A stretch of 64,000 nt of DNA from Hymenoscyphus infarciens (Eukaryota; Ascomycota; Leotiomycetes; Helotiales; Helotiaceae), in contig LLCB01000106.1 of the NCBI GenBank assembly GCA_001414345.1, positions 62,001 to 126,000 of the forward strand, read 5' to 3'. The translations under genes were made by a program, and so were the position numbers. The notes below the pieces were generated by a model. The model did no database searches. It saw only the letters and a list, made by a program, of their open reading frames with translations, and was not told the origin of the DNA. This document shows, one piece after another, positions 20,655-33,069 of this stretch; the first letter of the stretch is position 1, and each line of letters starts with the position of its first letter.

Positions 20655-23035
20655 TCTTAGAATAGTCACAGTTTATAAAGCAATAATAGATTACGTAAGA
20701 AGTAAAAGGTGAAAAAGAATTAATTAACTTGAATAAAAACTAAGAAGCTATCTACTCTATATATATATATAGGCTATATCTAGCCTTCTAGTCTAATACT
20801 AGTATAGCCTCGAGTCTAAAACTACGCTCTAAGTTTAAAACTATAGATATAACTAATCCGTTGGATAGTGTCGATCTATATACTTAGATAGTGTTTAGTC
20901 TATTAAATAGTATCGATTTGTATTAGATATTAATTAGTCTATTAGATACTAGTGATCTATATTAGATATTATTTAGTCTATTAGATACTAGTACTCTATA
21001 TTAGATACTATTTGTCTAGGCTAGAAATCGTCGATCTAGAGATATTATACTATACTAGTATAATTAATTATAATTAATTATAAGCATAAGTACTTATTAT
21101 ATACTAATACGCTCTTTTAATAAGTACTTCTATTTAAGTTATTTTAACGTGTTAGTTAAGAGTACTAATCTTTAGTTTTCGTATGTTAGTACCTAACTTA
21201 TTATTCCTAGCTATATAAGGAATTATTAGAATTTTGTTTTATTAAGTACTTTAGTAAAGCCGTCTACTTTTTAATCTATTAATTTTATATATATTAGATC
21301 TATAGTTCCTTTAACTAATAAGTCTCTTATATAGTAGTATTTAATAGTAATATACTTTGTTCTTTTGTGATATATAGGGTTATAGCCTAATTATAGAGCT
21401 CCTTTATTATTAGTATATAAACTGAATTTCTTTTATTTATAAAAACCTAGTTCTTTAACTAAGGCTATTATATAGATAGATTCTTTTAAGGCTATATTTA
21501 TAGCTATATATTTAGCTTTGGTTATAGATTAAGCTATAATGCTTTATAGTTTAGAATACTATATAATTAGTCCCCTAGCTAAGTAAAAAATATATCTAGT
21601 AGTTAATTTAGTGCTATTAATATTGCTAGTGTAATCGGAGCTATAAAAGCTGCTTATAAAATAGCTAGATATGTCTTTTATTATATATATAATATAATAG
21701 TAAATAGTTGTTTTTAGATATCTTAATATATACTTAGCTACTATAAAGTATTCTTTAAAAGGGTTTGATATATATCTTAATAGTATAATAGTAGTATAGG
21801 CGATATCTAGTCTAGTATAAATAAAGATATATAGTAGATAGCTAATTATTACTTAAAATAGTCTAGTATCTTCTAGACTAGCTTAAAATTAATTTAGTAT
21901 TAATTTAATCTTAGAATCTATTAGTATATAGATAAGATTATAATTAAGGAGATTATACTTATCTAATACTTTAGATATATATTTTTCTTAGCTTAGTTTA
22001 AGCTATTTATTTTCTCTAATAATATCTATACTTAGGTAGTCTTTAATAAGACTTAAGTCTTTAATATTAAAGTATTTCTTAAGTTTATTAATAAGACTTT
22101 TAATAAGTTCTTTTATAGGTCTAATTATTACTAAGTCGTTTATATATATATATATATATATACTAGTAGAACGATTTATATATATATATAAATTAGTACT
22201 TAGTACTTCGAAGCCTAGTTCTAAAAGTATAGTAACTAGTATAGTAAACTAGATTCTAGTTAATTGTTTTAATCTATAGAAGGCTTTTAGGAGTTCTAAA
22301 TATACGATTTGATTAAGAGGGTTTTTCGTGTTTTTTAACGCGTTATTACGTAACCTAGGGATATGTAGATATTTGTTTATTCCTTCTAAAAGGGTAATAT
22401 TTAGTCTTTCTATATCTATATCTCCTTATGTAAAAGCTAAAACTATATCGATTTTCTATATTATAAAGTTATATAATAGTACTAGAGTAAATAAGACTTT
22501 CTAGCTTATTTACTTAATAACTCTTATAAAAGAGTCTATATAGTCTCTTCTATATAACTATTTAAAACCTTTAGCTATAAATTATAATTTAAATTCTATT
22601 ATATTATTAGATTCTTTTAGTTTATAAACCTATCTTATCTTAATAAGCTTAGTATCTTTGCTAATATTACTATTAGTAATAATATTCTAAGTTTTATTAC
22701 TTATAAGAGTATTTAATTCCTTTTATATAGATTTAATCTAGTAGTCTTTATAAGAATTAATATCGCTTATAGCTTCTTTATAGCTTTTTAGCTCTAGAAT
22801 AGTAGTATTAGATATTTTATTAATAATAACCTTTTCAGTACTATCGCCCTCTATTTTAGAGTTTAAATAAGTAAGTAATATATAGTAATATATAGCTATT
22901 AGTACTTAAAGCTTATTAATTTCTAATACGTCTATATCCCTTTCTATAAGATTAACGCGTCTACCTCTTAGTCTAAGGTTTATATTAGGGCCTAACCCTA
23001 TAATATTATCTTAACCTAATTTATCTTATTCTAAT
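20655..23035 (-). mobile_element. copia-B copy 2: inverted, 5'-truncated Ty1/copia element
   Basis: Read on the minus strand, this is the 3' part of the same element found at 24.1-32.5 kb. It has most of the reverse transcriptase and RNase H region (about 23,035-21,200) and then an LTR at about 21,064-20,655. Order and spacing match the plus-strand copy from about 30,130 onward. It is broken by RIP stops. The 5' end is cut at about 23,035, where the inverted E copy begins. The LTR keeps some unmutated CpG sites (for example near 20,855-20,880). Confidence 0.85.
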
Positions 23036-24107
23036 TTCTTAACGTAAAAGTCTAACTATAAAATATACTTAAATTATTAAAAAAGAAGAGTTATTATTTA
23101 ATAATATAGAATTAACTAGAGTAGTAAATATAATAAATATAATATAGATTATAATACTAATAAGTAGCCTAATACTAAGTAATAAATATAATATAATAGT
23201 AAAAGAGAGTTATTATTATTATTAAAGTAAAGTATTAAAGTTAAAGATATTAAAGTTAAAGATATTAAAGTTAAAGATATTAAAGTTAAAGTAAAAGTTA
23301 AAGTTAAAGTTAAAGTTAAAGTTAAAGGTAGAGGTAACTTATATACTAAGTCTTAGTAGTTATATAGCTAGTTATATATAATATACTATATTTAGTAAGA
23401 GTAACTCTAGTATAAAAGCTATACTCTACTATATAACCTACTTTAGTTATATAACTTACTAAATTTATATACTAGTAGCTTTAAATTTAAAAACTACTAG
23501 AATATATAAAGTTTATATATAAAAAGCTACTTAAATTACTTTTAAAAAAAAAAATACTCTTTTTAGACTTTTTATTTTTTCTTTTAAGTATTTTATTTTA
23601 AATATATTTTTTAAACTAAGTTAAAAGCTAGATTATAAGTTAGTTTTTAATTTTAAATTATTTTATAAATTAGTTTCTTACTTTAAATTATTTTATAAAT
23701 TAGCTTAAATTCTCTTAAATTGTTTTATAAATTAGTTTCTTATTTTAAATTATTTTATAAATTAGGTTAAATTACTTTAAATTATTTTATAAATTAGTTT
23801 CTTATTTTAAATTATTTTATAAATTAGGTTAAATTACTTTAAATTATTTTATAAATTAGTTTCTTACTTTAAATTATTTTATAAATTAGCTTAAATTATT
23901 TTATAAATTAAGTTAAATTACTTTAAATTATTTTATAAATTAGTTTCTTATTTTAAATTATTTTATAAATTAGCTTAAATTACTTTAAATTATTTTATAA
24001 AATATATTAGAACTATTTTAAGAAATAACTAATATCTTAAACTAGTATTAAACTAGTATTAAGTCTAAGTTAATACTAGCTTAAAACCTTAGTAGAGAGT
24101 ATATAAG
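23036..24107 (-). repeat. Repeat unit E, copy 3 (inverted, partial, RIP-mutated)
   Basis: Read on the minus strand it follows copy 1 backward from about 16,960 to 16,170. It shows the RIP-changed TTCGAC repeats (now AAAGTTAAAG arrays at 23,230-23,330), the poly-A/T stretch near 23,550, the minisatellite at 23,640-24,010 and the CTAGTAGAGGG-like sequence at about 24,090. It is cut on the left by the inverted copia-B fragment and on the right by the copia-B 5' LTR. Confidence 0.75.
23640..24010. repeat. Minisatellite array 'aaattattttataaattag'
   Basis: About a dozen units of 'aaattattttataaattag' plus variable short spacers ('tttctta', 'gttaaattact', 'cttaaattact'). This is the RIP-mutated and expanded counterpart, in inverted orientation, of the array at 16,250-16,395. 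Confidence 0.85.
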
Positions 24108-24182
24108 TATACTAGTATAATATAATATCTTTAGATTAACGATTTCTAGCTTAGATAAATAGTATCTAATATAAAGTACTAG

Positions 24183-26369
24183 TATTAATATATATTTAAG
24201 AGTAAATAGTAACTTAGATTAGTATATATAAGTATACGTACTTCTTACTTAAAAGCTACTTAAGTAGTTATTATAGCTAGCTTTACTTAGTATATATAAA
24301 CGATAATATAACTCTTTTTATATTACTTTTATAACTATAAGTTATATTAATACTAATTAGTAGATATATAGATTAGATACTTAGTTACTTTATATATTTC
24401 TACTATAAGTATACTTATATAAAAGTAAACTTAATATTACTAATAGACTTCTTTTCTTTAATTATAACTTCTTCTACTATTTAATAACTTTTTAATAATA
24501 TACTATAAACGCTTCTTAAGATAAGAAGTACTAATTATAAATATTAACTCTCTACTAACCTCTAAGAGACTTTCTACCTCTCTCTAAAAGACCTTCTAAC
24601 CTCTCTCTAAAGGGACCTCTTAAATACCTATTAATAGTATTAATTTAATAAAATATAAACGCTTCTTAAAATAGAAAGCGTTAATTACTACTCTTAACCT
24701 TCTATCTCTTTCTAAAATAATTTATACTATTTAAGATATCTAAAACTTAATAATAATATCTATTATAATATAACGAATATACTAGTCTTAATAGAAGAGA
24801 TAATATATACTACTAAATAAGAAGAGGAATATACTAAAAAAGAGAATAAAGACTTTCTTTTTTAGAATAAATTTTAAGTAGACTTTAAGAGATAGAACTA
24901 AGATAACTTTACTAAGATCTACTAGTCTACTACTACTAAGTTATAATAAACACTTTATAATAGAGGTATATAGATTAAGATAGATAAGTATACTTAGATA
25001 CTATATAATACTAAGATATTTATATCTTAAGTATTATATAATACTACTACTAAGGTTAATAAAACTAAGTAGTTAAATAAAGAATTAAGAGTTATAGTAG
25101 TTAAGAGAGCTAGTACTAAAGTTTTTAGATCCTATTATAAATATATAGAGATATATATTAAAAGATAATAAAAACTATAATAATAATAATAATAATATCT
25201 CGCTTTCTTAGATACTACTAGTAATAACTTTAATAATCCTCTTACTAACCTAGGTCTATTATATACTACTTAACCTCTAATCTAACCTCTAAGTCTACTA
25301 AAAGATAACTATACCTCTTTTAATAATAATACTATTATTAATAACTTTAATAATCTCCTTACTAACCTAGGTCTATTATATACTACTTAAACTTAAGATA
25401 ATAGAGTTAGAAATAAGAACTATATTATAGTACTACTAAGTAGTTTTATAAAGTTTTAATCTATAGTTATAAAACTATACTTTTTTAAAACTTTTAAAAC
25501 TTTTAAAATAGTATTAGTAAATAGAGGAACTTCTAAAATAGTACTATTAAATAATCTATTAAATAATTTATTAAATAATTTAATATTATAATCTTATAAA
25601 AAAGGGAGAGCTTTTAAAATATACTAGAGTAGGTAAGATATTAAATAATAGACTCTCTTTTAATATTAACTTTATTATTTAGAAATTTATTAAGACGTTA
25701 ATATTCTAGAACCTCTTTTAGAACTACTTTAGAGTTACTTAGAAGTTTATTAAGATACTAATATCTTAGAACTACTATTAGACCCTCTCTAGTAGTATAG
25801 ACGTAGTTAACCTTAAAAGTATTTAAGGCTTTTAAATAACTTTAAATTTAAAGTATTATTCTAGAAGTTAGATACTTTTATTACTCTTAAAGATATTAAA
25901 ACCTTTATCTCTAGTTTAAATAAAAGTAATAAATTTAACATTTCTACTAAACGTTTAAAATATAATTAATAATAAAATAATTCTAATAAAGGCTTACTAA
26001 TATAAAGAAATATATACTTTAATCTAAGTTAATATAAATAAGCTAAATATATAGAATAGAATAAGAGATAATAGAAGATTAAAATAGAGCCTCCTTATTA
26101 GCTAAGAATAAGAAATAAAGAGCTCTAATTAGTTAGATTAGATAGAAGATTTTAATAATTTTTAAAGTACTAACTTCTATTATTTTAAAGAAGTACTAGT
26201 ATTAGTATATATTTAAGAGTAAATAGTAACTTAGATTAGTATATATAGGTATACGTACTTCTTACTTAAAAGCTACTTAAGTAGTTATTATAGCTAGCTT
26301 TACTTAGTATATATAAATAATAATATAACTCTTTTTATATTACTTTTATAACTATAAGTTATATTAATA
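24183..26369 (+). mobile_element. copia-A copy 2: internally deleted element inserted in the copia-B 5' LTR
   Basis: LTRs of 170 bp at 24,183-24,352 and 26,200-26,369 both begin TATTA(A/G)TATA and end TATATTAATA. ACTAG occurs immediately before (24,178-24,182) and after (26,370-26,374), a 5-bp target duplication, and the copia-B LTR resumes without loss. Only 2,187 bp remain against 6,213 bp for the complete copy. The start of gag and parts of the middle and end of pol are present and the rest is deleted. RIP is heavy. Confidence 0.88.
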
Positions 26370-27789
26370 ACTAGTATTTAATAAACTAAATAATATCTAA
26401 TATAAATTACTAATATCTAATAAACTAATTAATATCTAATATAGATTAATACTATCTAATAAACTAAACACTATCTAAGTATATAGATTAATATTATCTA
26501 ATAGATTAGTTATATCTATAGTTTTAAACTTAGAGCATAGTTTTAAACTTAAGGCTATATTAGTATTAGACTAGAAGGCTAGATATAGCCTATATATATA
26601 TATAGAGTAAATAGCTTCTTAGTTTTTATTTAAGTTAATTAATTTGTTTTTCACCTTTTACTTCTTATATAACTTACTATTACTTTACTTTATAAACTAT
26701 AACTAATCTAAGAGATTATAGGCTAGGTATAGTTTATTTCTATATAACTTTATTTTATATAACCTAGTATTACTTTTATATTAGATACCCTCTTATATAA
26801 TATATTAATTACTTCTAATTCTATATTATTAAGAGTTTTTTTATTTTTATTTTTTTAAGGTTTTCTTTTAAAAGATATTACTAGTCTACTTACCCCTTAT
26901 ACTACACCCTAGTAGATTACTAAGCGTCTATCTTAGTTTAGTATATTATAAGTAAAGAGTTTACTTTATAAGATTACTAGTTTTTTATCTTCTTACTTCT
27001 TATAGTTAGATAACTAAGAGTTAAGGTTAGCTTCTTATATTATACTATATAATATTACGTTATTTTAACCTTTATTCTATTAAATAGATAATTTAATTAA
27101 GAACTAAGACTATTCTTATAATTAGATAATAAGACTTTAAAATAATTATTAGTATATATCTTAGACTCTAAGCTTTATTTAATAAATACTATATTATTAA
27201 AATATCTTAAAACTAAAGTAACTTTAAAGATTAGCCTATTATATTTATCCTTTAACTTAGTATTACTCTAGTTAACTTATATAGTAACTTTTTATCTTAA
27301 AACCTTATTACTAAACATTATCTTAGTAGTATAGTTAGTACTAATATTAGGTATACTAGCTTACTAGAAAGCTCTATACTAAGTACTACTAAAATAGACC
27401 GTCTTACTAGTATATTTAAACACTTAGAAATAAAAGCTATTTTTTATAAAAACTAGTTTAAAAACCTTATATACTCTATCTAGCTAGTAATATTTAATAA
27501 AGTATATAATAAGCTTCTTCTTAAGCTTAAAACTAGATAACTTCTTAATTTATAAATCTTTTTATACTTATATTACTCTAAAAGTATATAAGCTCTTTAC
27601 TATATTACTATTTTAGTCTAATAGATTCTAAAATAATAAAAATTCTAGTTTTCTAACTACTTTTTAATATTATATAACTATATATATTTTTTATATTAGT
27701 CCTTCTCTTAACTAAGACACGCTCTTTTATTAAACTATAATATCTTTTAGTTCTTTTAAGAGTAGTAAATTAGTTAGAAAAACTAACTA

Positions 27790-30700
27790 TATAAAATAGT
27801 ATAAAAAGGCTAAACTCTTTCTAGAAATTAATAGATTTATATTATATATAGACTTATCTATTACTAGACCTAATAAAGATCTATACTATATAAATAGAGA
27901 ACCTAGGTTAGTAGAACTTAGTATTAAATATAAAGAATATAACTCTAACTATACTAGAAATAGCTAAAAAGTCTTAAGAGCTAATATAGACTAATTTAAA
28001 GATAAAACTAGCTCTAATACTATATAGATATATATAATAGCTATATATAGAGAATCTAGTTTTAATCTAATTAGTTAATACCTAGATATAATTATTAAAT
28101 CTAGCTAAAGCTCTTATAAGAACGTCGACGAATATACTAGTACTATATAAAGTATAGCTTTATCTCTTAAAGACTTAAGATATCTAATACCTAAAAGCTA
28201 TATAGCTTAGATTATATTTAAAGGGCTTAATAGTAGCTTTAAAGGTTTTATATTAAGAAAATATAAAAAACTAAGAAAAGATTTATCTAAAATTAATATA
28301 AATATTCTTATATTTAAACTTATATTAGAAGAAGCTAGAATAGAATCTAGTAATAACCTAGAAGCTAATAAAGCTAAAAAGGCTAATAAAGCTATAAATA
28401 AAGGAAATAAAATTCCTATTTATACTTATTATAATAAGAGAGGATATATAATTTCTAAATACTTTATACTATATCTAGAGCTAAAATTAAATAAGAAATC
28501 TAATAATACTAGTAATAATACTAGTACTAATACTAGTAGTAATACTAATATAAAAAACAATAATAATAGTACTTTAAAAGTATTATATATAGCTATACTA
28601 AATACTTCTTATAAAGTATTTAAAGAATCTAAAGTTATACTAGACTCTAGTACTACTAAATATTATATATCTAATAAAGATTAGATTCTAAACTTTAAAC
28701 CTATAAAAGAACCGACTATTAGTATAGTAGATAGTACTAAGCTACTTATACTAAGAGTTAGTATAATACTAATAATAAGTTCTAATAATATTAAAATAAA
28801 CTTATTAGAAGTAAATTATATCCTAAATATTACTACTACTCTAATTTTAACTAAAGCTCTTACTAAGAGTAGCTTTAATATTAGTATAGATAATAAGAAT
28901 ATATATACTTATAATAAGCTACTAGATATAACTATAAATACGAACTAGGAATATAATCCTTATTATCTTAATATTAATATAGATTATATAAAGCTTAAAA
29001 AAACATTATATATTATAAAAACAAAAGAGCTTAATATCGACTTATTATATTAAAGATTAAATTATATTAATATTAATATATTATTAAAAACTATATTACT
29101 TACTAAGAGATATACTATTAATTCTAATAGTAAGGAAGAAGTAGACAATTATAAAAATTATTATAAAGGAAAGATAACTAAGAATATAAGTTATATCCTT
29201 CTAAGTAATTATAACTTTAAGTCTTTAGAATATTTTAATATAGATATTCTAAGACTACTTAGAATTAAAAGACTTTTAGACAAAATATATACTCTTATAT
29301 ATACGTGTCGTAAAACTAGAGCTATATTTATATATACTATAAAGTATAAATTAGAAGCCTTTAATAAGTTAGTTAAAACGAATAACCTATTAAAAAATTA
29401 ATTTAATAAAAGTATTAAAAGTCTATACTTAGATAATACTAAGGAATTTAAGTCTAATAAGTAGAATACCTATATTAAAGACTAAGGTATTATATATAAC
29501 TATACTAGTCTATATAGTCCTAAGTAGAATAGTATTATAGAAAGACTTAATTAATATTTAATAGAACGTATAATTACTAAATATTTAGAAAAATCTATAC
29601 TACTTTATCTCTAGCCTTATATAGCTTATTCTATTATATATATAAAGAATTAGGTATATAATAGTATTATAAAATCTATACTATATAAAGACATATTTAA
29701 TATAAGTCTAGATATATTATATATAAGTACTCTTAGTTCTCTTTATTATACTTTAATATTAAAAGAAATAAAAGCTAAAAACGCTAAAAGAAAACTAGCT
29801 AATAAGTTATATAAAGGAATATTAGTAGGCTAGGAGCCCTCTAATAACTTCCTTATATATATACTAGAACTTAGGAAAGTTATTAATATAAGAGATATTA
29901 TAATAAAAGAAGACCTTATATATAAAAACAAATTTATTATAGAAGAAAACTACTCTATACTCTTAAAAGAAGAGTCTATAGATTAGGATTATCTATAAGA
30001 AATAACTAGTTATATAAATATACGTCTAGAAGGCAAATTGTTCTACTCTTATAGAATATAAGAAGTTAAGTAATAATAATAATAATAACTTAAATAATAA
30101 AACATATATAAATAATATTAATAAATTAGAATAAGAGGAATTAGGTTAAGATAATATTATAGAGTTAGGCTCTAATATAAACCTTAAACTAAGAGGTAGA
30201 CATATTAATCTTATAAAAAGAGATATAGATATATTAGAAATTAATAAGCTTTAAGCCCTAATAGCTATATATTATTATATATTACTTACTTATTTAAGCT
30301 CTAAAATAAAGAGTAATAGTACTAAAAAGGTTATTATTAATAAAATACCTAATACTACTATTCTAGAGCTTAAAAGCTATAAAGAAGCTATAAGCGATAT
30401 TAATTCTTATAAAGACTACTAGATTAAATCTATATAAAAGGAATTAAATACTCTTATAAGTAATAAAACTTAGAATATTATTACTAATAGTAATATTAGC
30501 AAAGATACTAAGCTTATTAAGATAAGATAGGTTTATAAACTAAAAGAATCTAATAATATAATAGAATTTAAATTATAATTTATAGCTAAAGGTTTTAAAT
30601 AGTTATATAAAAGAGTCTATATTAAAAGAGACTATATAGACTCTTTTATAGAAGTTATTAAGTAAATAAGCTAGAAAGTCTTATTTGTCCTAGTACTATT

Positions 30701-31998
30701 ATATAACTTTATAATATAGAAAATTAACATAGTTTTAGCTTTTATATAAGAGGATATAGATATAGAAAGACTAAACATTACCTTTCTAGAAGGAATAAAC
30801 AAATATCTATATATCTCTAGATTATATAATAATATATTAAAAAATATAAAAAACTCTCTTAACTAAATCGTATATTTAGAACTTCTAAAAGCCTTCTATA
30901 GATTAAAATAATTAGTTATTTACTATACTAGTTACTATACTTTTAGAACTAGACTTCAAAGTACTAAGTACTAATTTATATATATATATAAATTATTCTA
31001 CTAGTATATATATATATATATATATAAATAACTTAGTAATAATTAGATCTATAAAAGAACTTATTAAAAGTCTTATTAATAAACTTAAGAAATACTTTAA
31101 TATTAAAGACTTAGGTCCTATTAAAGACTACTTAGGCGTAGATATTATTAAGGAAAATAAATAGCTAAAACTAAGCTAAGAAAAATATATATCTAAAGTA
31201 TTAGATAAGTATAATCTCTTTAATTATAATCCTATTTATATACTAATAGATTCTAAGATTAAATTAATACTAAATTAATTTTAAGCTAGTTTAAAAGATA
31301 CTAGACTATTTTAAGTAATAATTAGCTATCTATTATATATCTTTATTTATACTAGACTAGACATCGCCTATACTACTATTATACTATTAAGATATATATT
31401 AAACTCTTCTAAAGAATACTTTATAGTAGCTAAGTATATATTAAGATATCTAAAAACAACTATTCACTATTATATTATATATATAATAAAAGATATATCT
31501 AGCTATTTTATAAGTAGCTTTTATAACTCTAATTATATTAGCGATATTAATAGTACTAAATCAACTACTAGATATATTTTTTACTTAGCTAGAGAACTAA
31601 TTATATAGTATTCTAAGCTATAAAGTATTATAGCTTAATCTATAACTAAAGCTAAATATATAGCTATAAATATAGCTTTAAAAGAATCTATCTATATAAT
31701 AGCCTTAGTTAAAGAACTAGGTTTTTATAAATAAAAGAAATTCAGTTTATATACTAATAATAAAAGAGCTCTATAATTAGACTATAATCTTATATATTAT
31801 AAAAGAATAAAGTATATTACTATTAAATACTACTATATAAGAGACTTATTAGTTAAAAGAGTTATAGATCTAATATATATAAAATTAATAAATTAAAAAG
31901 TAGACAGCTTTACTAAAGTACTTAATAAAACAAAATTCTAATAATTCCTTATATAGCTAGGAATAATAAGTTATATACTAACGCGCGAAAACTAAAGA
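27790..31998 (+). pseudogene. copia-B gag-pol polyprotein, inactivated by RIP stops
   Basis: One frame can be followed for about 4.2 kb with stops where CAG, CAA or TGG are expected. Gag comes first, with a zinc-knuckle remnant near 28,420-28,470 (YYNKRGYIISKYF, Cys and His codons turned to Tyr). Protease follows near 28,640 (DSSTTKYYISNK, from a D-S/T-G-type site). Integrase shows YSPK*NSIIERLN near 29,515-29,550. Reverse transcriptase has its catalytic YVDD changed to YINN at 31,021-31,032 (GAT to AAT, GAC to AAC), then DLGPIKDYLGVDI. RNase H has STKSTTRYIFYLAREL and ALVKELG, ending near SFTKVLNKTKF. Known role: retrotransposition through a cytoplasmic particle. This copy cannot function. 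Frame is otherwise preserved, so base substitution rather than indels killed it. Confidence 0.88.
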
Positions 31999-32104
31999 TT
32001 AACACTCTTAACTAATACGTTAAAATAACTTAAATAGAAGTACTTATTAAGAGAGTATATTAGTATATAATAAGTACTTATACTTATAATTAATTATAAT
32101 TAAT

Positions 32105-32518
32105 TATACTAGTATAGTATAATATCCCTAGATTAACGATTTCTAGCCTAGATAAACAGTATCTAATATAGAGTACTAGTATCTAATAGACTAAATAATA
32201 TCTAATATAGATTACTAGTATCCGACGAACTAATTAATATCTAATATAAATTAACACTATTTAATAGACTAAACACTATCTAAGTATATAGATCGACACT
32301 ATTCGACGGATTAGTTATATCCGTAGTTTCAAACTTAGAGCGTAGTTTCAGACTCGAGACTATACTAGTATTAGACTAGAAGGCTAGATATAGCCTATAT
32401 ATATATATAGAGTAGATAGCTTCTTAGTTTTTATTTAAGTTAATTAATTCGTTTTTCACCTTTCACTTCTTACGTAATTCACTATTGCTTTGCTTTGTAA
32501 ACTGTGACTAATCTAAGA
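32105..32518 (+). repeat. 3' LTR of copia-B copy 1
   Basis: It aligns from 'agtatagtataatatc' to 'gtgactaatctaaga' with the split 5' LTR and, inverted, with 20,655-21,064. It is clearly less RIP-mutated than the 5' LTR. CpG sites such as 'tccgacgaac' and 'gatcgacactattcgacgga' survive here but read as TA-rich in the 5' LTR. Confidence 0.82.
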
Positions 32519-32687
32519 GTTTTAGACTTAGAACTATACTAGTATTAGACTAGAAGGCTAGCTATAGCCTATATATATATATAGAGTAGATAGCTTCTTA
32601 GTTTTTTATTCAAGTTAATTAATTCTTTTTCATCTTTCACTTCTTACGTAATCCATTGTTGCTTTGTGAACTGTGACTAATCTAAGA
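32519..32687 (+). repeat. Second, partial copia-B LTR in tandem
   Basis: It repeats the last 170 bp or so of the LTR ('actatactagtattagacta' through 'ctgtgactaatctaaga') immediately after the 3' LTR. It is followed at once by a fragment of E. It is probably the remnant of another copia-B insertion or an unequal LTR recombination product. Confidence 0.7.
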
Positions 32688-32805
32688 CAAATGACGTTAT
32701 CCCTGTATATATGCCTCGATATAATTAGTTTAATCGGTCGGTCGGTCGGAAACAAGGCACGCACGTTAGTTCAGGAAGTATAGGCGGAAACAGTACGTAC
32801 TATAT
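32688..32805 (-). repeat. Fragment of repeat unit E, inverted and largely unmutated
   Basis: CAAATGACGT-ATCCCTG through GGTCGGTCGGTCGG and GGAAACAGTACGTACT is the reverse complement of 17,036-17,162 in E copy 1, with few changes. Homology ends at the CAGTACGTAC site, the same place where the Tc1/mariner relic entered E copy 2. Confidence 0.75.
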
Positions 32806-32872
32806 ACTACGGGTATGAAAAAAGAAGCGAACTCCGACCCTGCTTAGAGCCTGGTCACAGCGTTACAACGCT

Positions 32873-32938
32873 ATCTAAAGAAGAGAGGTAAGATACGTTA
32901 TAGTATTACAACGCTATCTAAAGAAGGGAGGTAAAACA
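32873..32938 (+). repeat. 33-bp direct repeat, two copies
   Basis: TTACAACGCTATCTAAAGAA-(G/A)-G-G/A-GAGGTAA begins at 32,873 and again at 32,906. It lies in a short, less decayed stretch between the E fragment and the satellite array. Confidence 0.7.
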
Positions 32939-33069
32939 CGCTAAGCTACGTAGGTTTACTAATATCATAACTATACTAATATTATAGTTTTATAAATTTA
33001 TTAATATAATAGAAAGGTAGTATAATAATAGATAGAGTAGGTATATTATTATATCTTTTAAACTAAACC

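Larger units (their letters stand above)
24108..32518 (+). mobile_element. copia-B copy 1: near-complete Ty1/copia retrotransposon, RIP-decayed
   Basis: The element is bounded by LTRs of about 410 bp. The 5' LTR is in two pieces (about 24,108-24,182 and 26,370-26,713) because a copia-A copy is inserted in it; the 3' LTR is about 32,105-32,518. Excluding the insert it is about 6.2 kb. The coding order gag, protease, integrase, reverse transcriptase, RNase H is that of Ty1/copia. Exact outer ends are uncertain because the LTR termini are not a clear TG...CA after mutation. It sits in or next to the inverted E copy. Confidence 0.88.
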
